This document shows positions 13,340-26,482 of a DNA stretch of 64,000 bases, piece after piece. Each line of letters begins with the position of its first letter. The stretch's first letter is position 1. The notes under the pieces are model-generated. The model saw only the letters and a program-made list of their open reading frames with translations, did not search any database and was not told the DNA's origin. The position numbers and the translations under genes were made by a program. Source of the stretch: Amphiduros pacificus (lineage: Eukaryota; Annelida; Polychaeta; Phyllodocida; Hesionidae); the NCBI GenBank assembly GCA_949316495.1, contig OX439003.1, positions 39,362,225 to 39,426,224 of the forward strand, given 5' to 3'.

Positions 13340-16300
13340 CTTTGTGAGTAATGCTTGGGAATGGTGTGAAGTTAACAAGATATTTCATGTAGCTGGTGGT
13401 GAATGTTGGCAGGCAAGGTGCCCGTGGATGTCCTGCCAATGTCACTGTCTCACGCAAAGTAGCCAACAGAAATAGATATTCTATGGGGATGTAATTGTGC
13501 AAATGGGCTCCTGTAGAGATACATTGCTGCAAAAATGAAGAAACCAGTGACAAACGAGGAAAAAATTGGTCGGCTAGAGTTTTGGTCGGCCCAAGATCAG
13601 ACGAGCGAATCGCCCCATGACACGTAACAAGGCAATGAGGTAAAATCAAAGTTGGTGCCGCAAAACAGAGAGAAGTGGGTCGCTCTTTGTGGCAAGAGCC
13701 AAGAGGTCAAGCTGCAGGTCGACTGCCCAAAATTGAACATGGAATAAAAGCTTTTGGGAATTTGATTCTAAAATGTCATGAGAAATAACTATAAAAGGGT
13801 CTTGACATTTATTCATTATTTAGTATTTCAAAGTGACGAAAGTTGCACGAAGCATTAGCATCCAGTTCATATTTGTGCTATTTAATTATTTTCTGCTATT
13901 TTCGTTCGTCTGCAAGAAAGGGAAAGATTATTTCGGACAATCATTCCAATGTGTAAAACAAACTGCAACAACGCACTAAATTAGATGGTAAAGGTTAGTT
14001 CTGTGATTGCACAGAGAACCAAAGATGGCTATAAAGCAAAATCAGAAAAAAACCAATCTCAATTTTAGGATTTGACGGCCATAAAGACAGGGGGTTAATG
14101 GCAGACTGTGCAAATAGTGAGCACAGCTTTCACAGTAAGTATTGTTTAATATGGGTAAGACAGCACAGATCACGATGGGCCATTGTTGGCGGCTGAAAAA
14201 CGAGCGACATCTCGGAGATGGGCCTGCTGAGACAGAGGTATTATTGTGACACATTATGTTTGGATGTGGCCAGTAAATCAGGAGTGGTCGGCAGAACCCG
14301 GAGACCCGCCCTCTCCTATATCACGGAATCTTCCCCCATCACCTAATCGGGCCTGGCCTCTAATGGGCTCAATATCTGCCCCTGCCTTGATAATTCACTC
14401 CTTGGACAAACCTCCCCCGGCTCTTGCTTGTTCCTCACAGACTTGTTTTATTTTAGTGCCCTTTTTTATATTTATTTGGTGCTATATAGGTCGTTTGGGG
14501 TCACATAGGCCAAAAGGTCCATGAAAACAGAGTACAACTTTTTCTCCCTTAAAAAAATCCACCAAGTACTTTTAAATAATTAAACATAACAAAAGCAAAT
14601 TTTGAGGAAAGAAGTTTTTTAAAAACTCTTTTAATTTGTATAATTGATAACAACATTTAAATACTGTCAGATGGGGCGGAAAACTGGCAAAAAAACTATT
14701 TTCGTTGAGAGATTGGAGTCCGGATGACTGATGGAATGTCGATTTGAAATGCGTTCTGCAAATATTGATCCTTTTATGATTAATTTCCATAATCTGAACA
14801 GATTAAATTTCAATTTTTCCAAAGCATTAAGTTCTTAGGATGTAATTGCATTGAAAATTGACGACATTAATGGAAAGATTGTCAACAGGTGATTTTTTTA
14901 TCTCTTTTTTTTGTGTGATGGAAATAGCAACAGCCCCCTCTGTGTCAAGCCCCCAACATGTCGAATCATGAGCGCTCATCCCGCAGGAAGCCACCCCTAA
15001 ACCCCGGGAATCCACCCTCTACCTTACGAACCACAGCCAAATCCCACAGCCACCCTTATCTTTTGTGATCTGGAGAGAGGGGATCATATTTTACAATAAA
15101 CGGTGTGATTTATATTGTAAAGTTAGCCATAGTTGGTGCGTATAAGTGACGTGGAAGCCTCACAGATCTGAGGGCAGCTACACTCTGCCGTATATTCTCC
15201 TGACAATTCTCACGAGGCCAAACCCGTAAGGTAATTACCATTTTAGCAGCTCCCAGCCTGTGTTAAAGGACTTGTTGTTCAGGTGAAGAAGAGCCGCCCA
15301 TAAAACATTTAATACAAGGTAATAGAGGGTATTGTCACGGAGATCTGTTTTATGGCTTTACTCAAAAATTCTATCACTTTGCCTCTCAATCCTCAAGAGT
15401 TGAGAAGATCGATCATTTCTTTTATAATCATCCTTCATTGCTTCAAAATTGAAGAACAAATTTAAATTCAACTCTGTCACAACTGTCACCATTTATATAT
15501 TCTGACAATAAAGATATGGTATTAATCTTTTTTCATATATTTTTTATATTTTTGTGATAACATAATAGATGCAGTATGTTGTATGCTGAAGAGCCTTCCT
15601 AGTTTCTATAGCTGAGTAACATCAATGCAAAAAATAGGAAAACATAAATGAGGTATATGGGTAACTGTATAAATGTCAGGGACGAGGAGATAACTTCTAC
15701 CATTGTGATAAAGTGTGCCTGGTTCCACAGACATGCACATTACCACAGCAAAACAGCACTGTTTAAATTCTAAAGCAATCCTCACAAGGTGTTTTATGTA
15801 GGAAAACCGTTCTTGCCAATCCTTTGACTATACATTTTTGTCTTTGAAGTCTGCCTCACATTGTGCACAAATACAACATTTATGTTGTTTTCTAGTATGC
15901 CATATTCTTCAGAGGTGCTTTTTGCTGAGTCTATTTTTGATTTTGGCATTGTGTGATATCAGGCAACGTGGTTTGTCCCCCAACAAGCCTAAATATCTTT
16001 GTCTTTGTCATTGCAGATGAGAAGTAGTAGGTCAGAATCCCACTAAAATGTCTTCTTCCCAACTTTGGATGTGCCAAAATTGAGTCAGGTTCAGGTGTTG
16101 GGGTTTAAAAAAATGAAAAGTTTTGAGTTAGGAGTGCATTTACAGGTATTGTGTTGGGCATAACATGCAATGACTAACAGTGGTTACTTGCAGAGAGCTG
16201 AAACGCATTGTAAAGCAGACCACAAACATTGAATGACCTTCTGATTAGCTTTCTGATCAAGATATTTGCTTTTATTTGGCACCATAAGTTACATCATATG

Positions 16301-19300
16301 AGATTATTTGTGGACATTTTTCGAGTATTTGGAAAGCGGGTGATGTTTTTCACAAGTCTGGGCTCGTACAATGTGCCCCTGAGGTTGTGGGCTATGCTGG
16401 ACTCAGGGTCGTTGATGTGCGCCCTCGCTATGAATAAACTTGCCCCCGGAGCGATGAGTTGGCTAAAGAGAAGAGAAAATGTGCAAACAAACCTGTATAT
16501 GAACAGTTCTCATCCTCGCACCAGGAGCTGTTGATGGTTGCCACCAAAATTGGACACATATGGGGTCCAGGTATTTGGTACAGGGCATAAATTACATTTA
16601 GACAGCCAACATCAATTTGGAAGATCAATAAGGGTTTGCCAGCGGGGAGAAGAGTCTGTGAATCTCATCTTCTCCTTTTATCACTCATTTGTCAGCCATG
16701 TTGTTCCACTTTGATAAAGCATAAAACAAACTGCTTGTTCAGAATTCTACAGCTTGATGGTGATCCTTGATTCTGTAAGATGTCTTGAAACATGCATTAA
16801 TTATTAATCTAGAAAGCAGACAGACATAAACTTTTATTCCATTTTAAGCTGAAGGATGTGCTGTCCTTTTAGAGTTGATGGTGGTATTGATGTGACACAG
16901 TTTTTCATAGCAGCAATTCGCCAACATCTCATGGAGGCTTTTTTTCTCTCCCCGAGAATATCAATATAGGTATATTGGGCAATCATGATAAGGGAGACCT
17001 CTTTGTGTGGACCGCTGAATGGGGACAATGTATAGGTTTTCTTATTAGTCATAAACTGAAGGAACCAGAAAAGCAATATGCAGGAGTTGGGATAGACAAG
17101 TGCGTATATGTAAGGTAGACTGTGATGAGGTAGTTGGGTGATTAGTGTCTACATGAGGTGTTTAGTTAGTATGGGGTTCATGCACAGTAGGAGGTATAAT
17201 GTACCAATTACAAACGCCGTTCCTACCAAACAGCGCGCCTGTAATGGCTACATTAGCATGAAATATCACCCCAGCGTCTATTCTTGTGCCAATGAATGCA
17301 CTCTCATTGCAATTTCAAATTAGAACCATTACCTGCCTTACTTTGTATGCACGCTTCGTAATTTGTCATAAATGGGGTGCAAAAGTCAGCAGGCTCGTGA
17401 ATAAGAAAGGCCAAATTAAGAAAAATTTATCCCAGCAGAACCTTGTAAGGGTGACAACAGAATCAAGCCTGTGTTGAAGGTTTATTTGACCCCATAGAAA
17501 AGTGTGCATGACTTGTATGATTTCTGCTGATTTTGCCAACCAACACTTCCCAATGACCAGTGCTCAGAGCCCGGGGGAGGAGAGCTCACGCAACGGTGCT
17601 GTCCACATTTTGTGCCAGAAATGTCCACTATAATTTTCAAGAGAGGCGTATCATAATGATTGTCCCGAGAGCATAATTCTTCTTCATAATTCACATTAAG
17701 TGAATGGAAAGAGCAGTTCATGAATTTGTGAGCAGATATGTGTATTGCGATCGTGGTGTGCGGTGGTCACCCGCTGCCGTTTTTTACTGTCATCCATTTC
17801 TTATTTTGCAATCTCAAGCCGGCTTATTTGACAGGTGGCACTACTACTCGTAGGCCCAATGGAAATGCTTACAAGATTGGGAGACCTCTCGGCAGCACCT
17901 TTATCTTTAAATCAACACCTCTCAGTGGGAAACGGGACAACGCAGATGAGACCAACATCATCATTAAGCTCGCCTTAATGACATAAGCAGCCAGATTACT
18001 CCATGACTTCATCAAGTATTCCCAATCTTTTCCTATCATAAACTAGATTATTTTGGTGTGGGGGGGTTGTCTTGCCAAACTCTTATTACAGACACTATCA
18101 CCATGCTAGTTTATATTCGTGTCTCAGGTAAAAAAAATTTTGGTCAGCAACATTTCAGAATGTAACAATTCAATATGTATTTTTTGGGTGGCTTTAATAT
18201 TTATATCATTTTATGATTTTTTTTGTGGGACAAAACAAAAGAGTTTTATGGGATTGAATGCTATTAGGTGATTTTTTGCAAGATGTACAGAATACTGTTG
18301 GCATTAGGATAGATGATATTACAGAATGTTTTTTTTGTTGTAATATTTCAAAAATAATAATAAACTTTGGAATTATTCAATTTTAAAAGTACAATTTTAA
18401 CACCATTGATAAAAATGTAAAATTCAAAATGGAATAAGACAGCAAAATAGAGACAAAAGACATGACAAGAATGGGTTGAATTGATGATGACACCACGAAA
18501 GACTGGAATGTCAGAAAACAACTGTTTCCACAACAAAATGGAAATTTACGACTGCCAGATGCAGAGAAAATATATATGTCTGTCTGTGTATAAGTCGCCA
18601 AATGTGATTGATCACACCAGTGTAGATTACACAATGGATGAGGACAAAAAATAGCAACAAATCAACAAGCAGATCCATGACTAACTTGATCAAATTCAAC
18701 GAAATATTGAAACAAATAAATGGACCAGAATGAAAAGGAAGTCATCTTGACAGTGCCCTCTGTTGAGGTGAATTGCAGACAGAAAGTGTTGTTTTGTTAA
18801 GAATTTTTGTTGATATTTTCTGTGAAGAAAATACTACAGGTAGAAGTATGTTTGAAGTTTACCCTGTGGTAGACTGTGGTATATATTGTATTGTGTATGG
18901 TGTGCGTGTGTGTGTGATAACCATCTTCATCATGCAGTGCCTATGCACATTGAGAAGTTGTTGCTGTGATCTCTCTGTCTCAGTACATTTGATGTCTTGG
19001 TTCTTTCAGCTAGTCTGATATGAAAAAAAAAACTTATCAATCGTTCCAGGGATTAAATAAATGTATTTCATTAATTTCAAATAACATCCCATTTAGATAT
19101 CACATTTATGACATGAGATAAGATATCTTTTTTTAATTAACATTCTTTCTGTTTAGGCTAATTTTAGTGTCAAAAGGTTCATTTAAATGGAATGAAAATT
19201 GATAAGATTTTCAACAGTGTAATCTTTTAACTGTTTTACCATGTTTTTTGTTAACAAAAGAAAAGAAGAAAATTAAAACTCCGAGAAAATTTAAAACTCC

Positions 19301-19470
19301 TTCCTTAGGAAATCGAAATAGGATTGTAGCTTAACTTTGCCAGCTTTAATAATGTAAAGATTTGTACCTAATTGTGAGAGGTGATGATAAACTAATGAAT
19401 GGAATGAATTTGAAGATGTTACAGAGCCAGAACTGCCACTTTGTAAGACAGGATTTCATTGAAATATGTC

Positions 19471-19484
19471 CCACCAGGTGGCAG
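19471..19484 (+). promoter_or_regulatory. CTCF-type motif, perfect core
   Basis: CCACCAGGTGGCAG matches the CTCF core consensus CCASYAGRKGGCAS at all 14 positions. CTCF is conserved across bilaterians and binds such sites as an insulator or loop anchor. Binding is inferred from sequence only. Confidence 0.5.
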
Positions 19485-20394
19485 TTTGGTGCTATGTTGC
19501 ATCTTAAAATTTGAGGACAAAAAATAAAGCTTAATGATTAATGAGATGTTTGCCATTTTGAATGTTTTAATTACCCTCTTGCCTTGGCTTTTCCTGTCAT
19601 GTGTTCATGAATATTCATGTTAGTAGTCACATGATCATGATGTCACAGGGCAGATGATGGCATCATGTGGTTATCATGTGACTCTAAAATGGTGCTGCCT
19701 CCTTACAGCAACTGGAGGCACTACAATTACCAAAAGGGCATTGTACAAGATTATATAAAAATGATAAGAGGCTGATTTATGATATGTAAAAACCTTTTCG
19801 GGAGAAAATGGTAAAGACAAATGTCTGAAATATCAAATGTCATCAAAGGTAAATGGAATTTTGTGCTGAGTTTAAGAACAAACAATACTCTTGGTGGACT
19901 TTTTGACAATTCTTTCAGCTTTGAGACAGAAGAAGCCTATACACAAAAAGAGTAAAAGCAAGTTATTTTTCCAGTCTTCCCAAACTAACTCTTGTCTCTG
20001 TGCTTATACGCTTCACTAATTCTTTGTCGCTGGCATATGATTTTTGTTCCGGCACCTAGTGGTGCCACCTAGCAGTAGGACAACTAACCAAGTTGTAGTC
20101 CGCTCTCTCTATTGGTCTTATTACCCACACATGTGCATGTTGTGTTGGTGTCACATTAATATTATGTAAATCCCATTATACTGCATGTAAACTAACCAAT
20201 CATTATTATCACAGTATCACCGCCATAGTGTCAAGCTTGAGGTTTGATGTGGCTCCTTGGACCTTCAGTGGCAAACCATTTTGGCAAATATGACTGAGAA
20301 AAACAATTTTCCAATTTTTAAGAAATGTTATTTATAAAGAGAAGCCAAACAGAATATGAAAGATGTATTATTGTGAGGAGCATTGATTTTTCTG

Positions 20395-20408
20395 CCACTA
20401 GAGGTCAC
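20395..20408 (+). promoter_or_regulatory. CTCF-type motif, 13 of 14
   Basis: CCACTAGAGGTCAC differs from CCASYAGRKGGCAS at one position (T for G at position 11). It lies 0.9 kb from the perfect site at 19471 and points the same way. It is weaker than that site because the changed base is in the core. Confidence 0.3.
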
Positions 20409-22087
20409 ATAAATGCTGATATATGACCTTAAAAGCATTCATATCACTGGAATATTAACTTATGGTTGTTTTATCACAAGGAATAACACCAAATTGATTC
20501 ATAAAAATATCACAGATATGATATTATAGGAATTATTTAATACGGTTTTGTCACTTTTTAAGACAGTGTAATTTTTTTTTCACATTATTGATAAGCACAA
20601 TTTCTAGGAGTGACTTTGAAGAACTAGATCACATTTTCCACATTAACATAACAGTTATTAAATCATGTGAAATGTGCAAAGTCAAGTGGAGGATAATGCA
20701 TCGTTGCATGTTTTCGGCAAATTGGTATTTGCGCATGCATTTTATGAATGAATATAATGGGTTACTTTCTTAAGGTACTCCCTCACTCAGGTGACCTTGA
20801 TTGAACTTGTGTCTCTTTGCGGAATGTGTATACCACCATACAAGCATGCTGATTATGGTCACGCCCACTTGCATAACAATCTATAGTGTTAACTAATTAA
20901 GAATACCTATTTTAACTGCTAATGATAAAATCAAGTTATCCACTTTGCAATATTTTACGTTTCTGTTGGTGTATTATTGCTTTAAATATAGTTAAATAAG
21001 ATGGCTAAAAGTTGTGTTCCAGAGATTTCACTTGTTATTAAGTGTCTATCAGGCCAATAGATGGCAAAATGCCAAAATCGTCAAAATTGTTACTCTACAT
21101 AAGACCCTCGAGTCTCCAGGACTAAGACACAGTTTATAGCATATTAATGTATTAATGTATCATAATGCACTAATTTTTTCTTTATATAATTATATTTTAA
21201 TATCATTCATCTCTGTATTTTTATAGGACTTTATAAACTAAAAGGTTACTACATAAATTATGTATAATATTACTTAAAAAACAGTCAAATATTTAATTAG
21301 TATTTTGAAATAATGAAGTTCAGGTGACTTCAAATTGTATATAAACAAAGTGTGTAAATGCAGTTTGGGATTTGCAATATATTAGAAAATGTAAAATCAT
21401 ATTTTATTTGTCCTAGTGAGTCATGTCTTCTTATGTATGAAATTATTACAATAATCTGTTATATTATTAATTAATTTTAAGACAATAATCTGGATGTTCC
21501 CTTAGTTTTTGTCTTGTACATATGTCTGTTGTAATTTAGAGTTGTGCTTGTGCTATGTGCTTCTCGCTAACCCTGCCATCCCAGATTCTTAACATCAAGG
21601 ATCTTTTATCCATTCCAAAAAAAAAAACTAACCCTCAATGTCAGTTTCTCAATATCTGTCACTTATATCTGTAAGTTTCACCGATTTTCAATACGAAACT
21701 GTTGACCCCTTTAAGGTAGTGCTTGCAATTTTTTTGTTCCACTTTGTCTATGTTTTTAGTATTATAGTCTCAAAACTGCACAGTTGTACTACTGATAATG
21801 GTCAGCAGCGTAGCTGGACAATCTTAGTTCTAGTCTCTACATATTTTATGATATCGAAAGTATTGATTTTGCCTTACTATTTGTTGGAACTTAGTAAATA
21901 AATGTGACTTCTAACTTTTTAAACAATGGGGTAATTCATTGTTGTAAATTTCTTTCGTGTTTGTATATGTTTCAGTCTCATTTCAAAATTGGTAAGAAAT
22001 GAGATTTTTATGAAAGGAAAAAAAAAAACAACCGAAAGTCTTTTTGTTTCATTGGTATTAATTACAGTTAAAACTGGCCCCAGAATT

Positions 22088-22107
22088 TTATATATATATA
22101 TATATAT
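22088..22107. repeat. (TA)n microsatellite
   Basis: A short alternating TA run of about ten dinucleotides lies 360 bp left of the first visible exon. It has no other visible role. Confidence 0.85.
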
Positions 22108-22469
22108 CTGTTATCTATTTTGTTGCTCATTTGTATATTTTTACAACAAACAAAATAAATGCTAAAAGAAAGAAAGAAAAAATACTGGCGGCCTCGCGAA
22201 ACAGGAAATTATAAAACACAGCTTGAGGAATATGGAGGAGAAGAAATGGGTGGAATTCCTATGAAGTTTGCATATTATGTCTTGTATTCTTGTGAATGAA
22301 TTGTGACATCGGAATGTACAAATGCTGGTGAAAAATATGTTTCTTTTGAATGCCACTTTAATTTGATTTCATATTTGAAACACATGCAGGACTGCTATGC
22401 CATTGCAACCAACCAAGAGTTGAGAAATGTAACTCGTCTAATGCCGGTTTGTTTTATTTCTCATTTTAG

Positions 22470-22746
22470 GGCTGAAAGTGACATCAACAAAGAATGTCTT
22501 TATGGAAAATTTACATGCAACCAGAAATCTGGAAACGACTTACTATGTTACGGATAATACCCAAGCCCTGGATTTTGTTTGGGATAGGGAGTCTGGATTA
22601 CAAGTTCATATTGGAATCCACTCACTAAAATTGATACCGGAATACGAGGATGTGACACATGAAAGTGATAATAGATATGTGCTTCAGAGCCCTCCCACCA
22701 GTGTGGATACAAATAAATTCCGGAAGATTCTGCGAAGCTCTTGCAG
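22470..22746 (+). CDS. Exon 1 of the visible gene (internal exon)
   Basis: A pyrimidine-rich acceptor (TTTATTTCTCATTTTAG) ends at 22469 and a strong donor, CAG/GTGAGT, begins at 22747. The frame starts with two bases completing a codon, then runs LKVTSTKNVFMENLHA and ends ...KFRKILRSSC plus two bases. The sequence is mixed polar and aromatic (YYVTDNTQALDFVWDRESG; LQVHIGIHSLKLIPEYEDV), as expected of a globular, perhaps beta-rich, domain. It has a single cysteine near the end. No signal peptide or initiator ATG is seen, so at least one exon must precede it. Overlapping open frames in the same stretch are shadows. It is assigned to the same gene because its two-base overhang forms an Arg codon with exon 2. 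Confidence 0.75.
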
Positions 22747-24589
22747 GTGAGTGACCAAGCTGATCATTCTGAGACAATGCTTAACAATGGTAGCTAGGGA
22801 ACCACAAATGTCCGTCATTGAGATATGATCTTGCAATATTTGTGACTCGCAATATTACAATGGCGGATGAAAACGAATCCTTATGTACACAAAGCTAGTC
22901 GCTCGGGAGCATTACGTGAGCTTATTCGTCGCCTTCTCATTATTTATGTAGATTTCAATCTAAGTAATGGCATGAAATGTACATGGTGTATATATCCAAG
23001 ATGAAAGGCTTTCCTTTACTGTCATATATGGCATTTGCCATAACCCATCTGAACAAGAAACCAATGTGAAATGTCAGACAAATAATTCCATGACTTTTTC
23101 TAAGGCCTAAACAAAGAAAAAGTATTATTTTCCCAAGCCCCTCGTTTCTGCCTAAGCATCAAATTGCCATTTCACATTTAGAAAATAACTTGGCCAAAAA
23201 AGGGATAGAAACAGATACAGCAGGTTTGTAGTAAACAGCAAGGAGAATATATTACCATGAGACATATAATAAACAAGGAGAGCATTACAATAAAGGCAGC
23301 AAAGGGAGGGGAGAAGATTTGTGGATGTGGGATAGGGTTGTCTCATGCATTTTACATTGTAATGAGGTATGAGCAGATAGAAAGGTGCCTTGCTAATATG
23401 TGTTGTAAGGAATGCTACCATACCGCTCACCTCGCTGGTGATATATCACAAACGACCTTGCCCGCCTCGTATCTATAATATGGCCTGTCTTGCTGGGCCT
23501 GGGTATGGGTAACAGACCAACCCACCGTCACATGTTCCGACATCATGGAAACCACACTCAAGTGATCAACCATTGTTTGAAATTTCAAAATGAAGACTAA
23601 CAGGAAATTGTGAATGTCCCTTAATGGCATGTGTGAGACACTTTTTACTTGTCACTCTTATGGCAGTGCAATGCTCAATGGGTAACTTTGAACATTCTGA
23701 TTGCAGTGGGTGATGTCATAATTGCTTTTAGGTTGTGAAAAAGTAATAATTATATTTCTAGGTGATCTGGTTTTGAGGATTTGAAAATTGGTATCCAATG
23801 TTAAATCATTAACATTGTGCCAATCTTTGTATTTTTGAATTTGGTAGTCTTATGCTTTATTCTACCACTTCTGGTATAATCACTTCATGACCCACCGTAC
23901 GGTAATGATTCATTTGAGGCTACCTTTAGCTCTGAACCAACCAGAAAGACAATAGACTGCTTAAAGGAAAATCATATTCTTTTCAAGCACATGTAAGAAT
24001 GATAAGATATTACTTCCAACAGTTTTTGACCATGAAATATATTGAATAAAGATGTCTGCATATTTATTGGATAGTATTTAAAATATTCAGGATATTATCT
24101 TGAATTGAACCCTTAAAATAGCCCCTATCAACAATGATGAGGCATTGAGTCAGCATGAGCAAAATATAAAGGATAATTGAATCATATTAGCAAATATCAT
24201 TCAAACTGGTTAACTTGAATATCATGCAAAAAGGGAATGTTCAGAATCACATAAAATGGTTATGTTGAATGACAAACAAAAATGGGCAATTCTGATATAT
24301 TGATAAAATGTAATGTTTGACATTTTAAAAGATAAAACAGTGATAAGAAATAAAATGCATTTGGAAAGAAGTATCACATAGGAATAAATATATTTTATAC
24401 ATGTATATGTAGAATCTGTTCAGTATCTGTCAAAGTGGAGTTTCGCAAAGTGCTCCAAGGTGCAGGCAGAAACAAGATAATTCACGTTAACGCTATCAAT
24501 CATTGCCATATCTAGAAAACCAAGGCAAATAAGATGCAGACAAGGTTATTTCTAATGCATACCAGTCCTTTTTATCCCAAGGCATATAT
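22747..24589. other. Intron 1, left part; nothing recognised
   Basis: This is unique AT-rich intron sequence. Short open frames at 23152-23630 on both strands look random. No repeat array, element end or exon was identified. Confidence 0.6.
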
Positions 24590-25070
24590 TGTCAAAGGGG
24601 TATTGTCGAAGCGTACGTGGTCCAGCTGCTGTACTGTTTGTGAATGTGATAGCCTGAGAACAAATAAAGTGTGGTTCTTGAAACTCAAGCTATGTGTACA
24701 TCACATGAAGGTCTTGAAATTGTGTGCTTGTTGATGACCTTGATTTACCACCCAAGGTCATGTGACCCAAGCTTCAAAAACATTGCGAAAGCAATAAGTT
24801 GGCAACATATAAAGATGACATTACTGAACTTGAATCTTGGAAGCAACTTTTGAACATTTCAAAATTGTGCACTTTTTGGTGACCTTAACCTAAATTTAAT
24901 GGTCATGTGATCTGATCTCGGAAAATATGTGTGAATGTGATAAATTGACAACAGATAAAGAGGGCATTACCAAATTTACACCACAGAGGCATCCAATCAT
25001 AGTTTCAAAATGATTGTTTGTGACCTTGACCTGTATATTCAGGCAGCCATTTGGTATTTTGCAAATCAAT
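24590..25070. repeat. Degenerate 145-bp tandem repeat, about 3 copies
   Basis: Three diverged units carry TGACCTTGA- or TGACCTTAA-type stretches followed by GGTCATGTGA. The GGTCATGTGA motif recurs 145 bases apart (about 24756 and 24901), and a third GACCTTGACCT is near 25024. The unit length and the ACCTTGA/GGTCA pairing match the better preserved 146-bp repeat at 39.6-41.0 kb. This looks like an old, decayed relative of that family with no ends left. Confidence 0.5.
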
Positions 25071-26482
25071 TTCTTTTTGGGGTATGTTCAGATCTTGAAA
25101 TTTTTCGAATATTGTTTAATATAAAGATATTGACTAAGAGAATTGAAATGTGACTTTTGTGATTTTTCAAAAAATAAGTTGGTAGTAATCTTCAGTTTTA
25201 GAGAAAATGTGCATTCCTTCCACTGTTATAACCTGAGGGATTTGTGGTCAATTGTGATACCTATCATATTGTGATGTATGGATTTCTCATCCCATCTGAC
25301 GTAATTCTATTCTATATCAGAAATGAATTTAGTCTCTTACTTTGATTCTCTTTGGAATTAATAGAGACAATGAGAGACTTCTGGTTTTCAAAGATCAGTC
25401 TCAGTTGCATTTGATTTACCAATGTATATTGCAAAGATCGCTTTGTTTTCAAGAGAAACAATACCAGAATAACAGTGATTTGAAATTTGATATCGTACAA
25501 TTCCTGCATCATGAGGGATTACAAATTGTAGCCGTTTTCTTGAGGTTGTCATATTAGATCATTTCAGATATCAACGTGGCCCATGTTAATTGCATGAGAC
25601 ATGATTTTGATCTCACTGCGTAATGCAGATTCAAATAATGCAAGTCTCAAGAGCAAACAAGTGGTAAATGGCAGATAAACACAGAAAGTGAGTCCACATA
25701 TGGCGAGTTCAAAATGTTAATGTGTATGTGCCAACCCCAGTTGCAAGAAAAAAGCAAAATTATAATAAAAGTTTTTTTTCTGAATATAAATATGTACGAG
25801 AGGGGCAATAATGCTTAGTAAGGTTTAATAGAGACGATACATTCGCCATGTACTTAATCAAGGAGAATCAGATGCAAATCTCAGCCGTCTGGTACAGCAA
25901 ATAGAATCAGCACTGCTGTAGTTTTTCCTTTGATGCAAGCAGTGTTGAGTTGGGTGGATCTGCTGACTATCATTAATGTGTATCCGTCAGGTGTACAGTG
26001 ATTTCCACAGGGGAACGGTGGCCAGATCTGGATTTGCCAGACCAGCATCCGGCTCACCAGGACGAGACCGGGCGACCAGAATATTAACCATTTCCATCCA
26101 TGTCAGCTAAGCATTTTCATCTCTTTGCTCATCCTGGCAAGTTTTGCCAGGGCATTCCCACATGGCCAGCTCTCTGTATGGGATGCGTAGAGGCAATTAG
26201 CAGGAACTGTTATAGGGTAACCTGATATCTCAATCCATTTTGGAAGGTGGTCAAGTAGTGATAAGAATGAAGAGAAACTTTTTAAGGATTAGATAATTAT
26301 ATATCAGTGCTCGCATGTTGTGACTTGTGATTTGTGCCCGTTAAGTCTTAACCTGTGCCCAAGGCAGGAGATAGCTTTGAAAGTGTGAGTTAAAATCATT
26401 GAATAAAACAACACTAAAATAATGAATCTATCTAATTAAATATGGATAACAAGGAGTGGTATAGATCAGGTGTAAAGCTCAG
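25071..26482. other. Intron 1 segment; possible conserved island
   Basis: Mostly AT-rich unique sequence. The stretch 25990-26210 is less AT-rich and more complex. It has an acceptor-like TTTCCACAG ending at 26010, but the frame that would fit between exons 1 and 2 stops after about 25 codons with no donor. I therefore read it as non-coding, possibly conserved. Confidence 0.5.

Larger units (their letters stand above)
13340..22469. other. No exon recognised; non-coding flank upstream of first visible exon
   Basis: This is AT-rich sequence with short scattered open frames only. The next exon to the right needs a preceding exon ending with one base of a codon, but I could not identify it here with confidence. 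Islands of less AT-rich complex sequence occur around 14260-14420, 15120-15330, 16330-16560 and 17740-17990. They have the look of conserved non-coding elements, and none has a clean exon structure. CTCF-like motifs lie at 19471 and 20395, with weaker 12-of-14 matches at 18753 (minus) and 21054 (plus). Tandem copies are absent. Confidence 0.55.

Noticed and set aside
9508-13649. Open frames of 1,248, 1,222, 687 and 682 codons as protein genes
   Set aside because: They are frames of a 39-bp repeat (13 codons, no stop) open on both strands at once, with no splice sites, unique domain or start context. They are artefacts of the period.
13712-13724. CTGCAGGTCGACT, identical to part of a common cloning-vector polylinker
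   Set aside because: Only 13 bases match and the flanks are not vector-like; a chance match in natural sequence is likelier than contamination.
22303-22557. 84-codon frame overlapping exon 1
   Set aside because: It is in a different frame, runs through the acceptor site and does not fit the phase of exon 2.
26011-26090. Possible cassette exon after TTTCCACAG
   Set aside because: The frame needed between exons 1 and 2 stops after about 25 codons and no donor precedes the stop; exon 1 joins exon 2 directly in phase.
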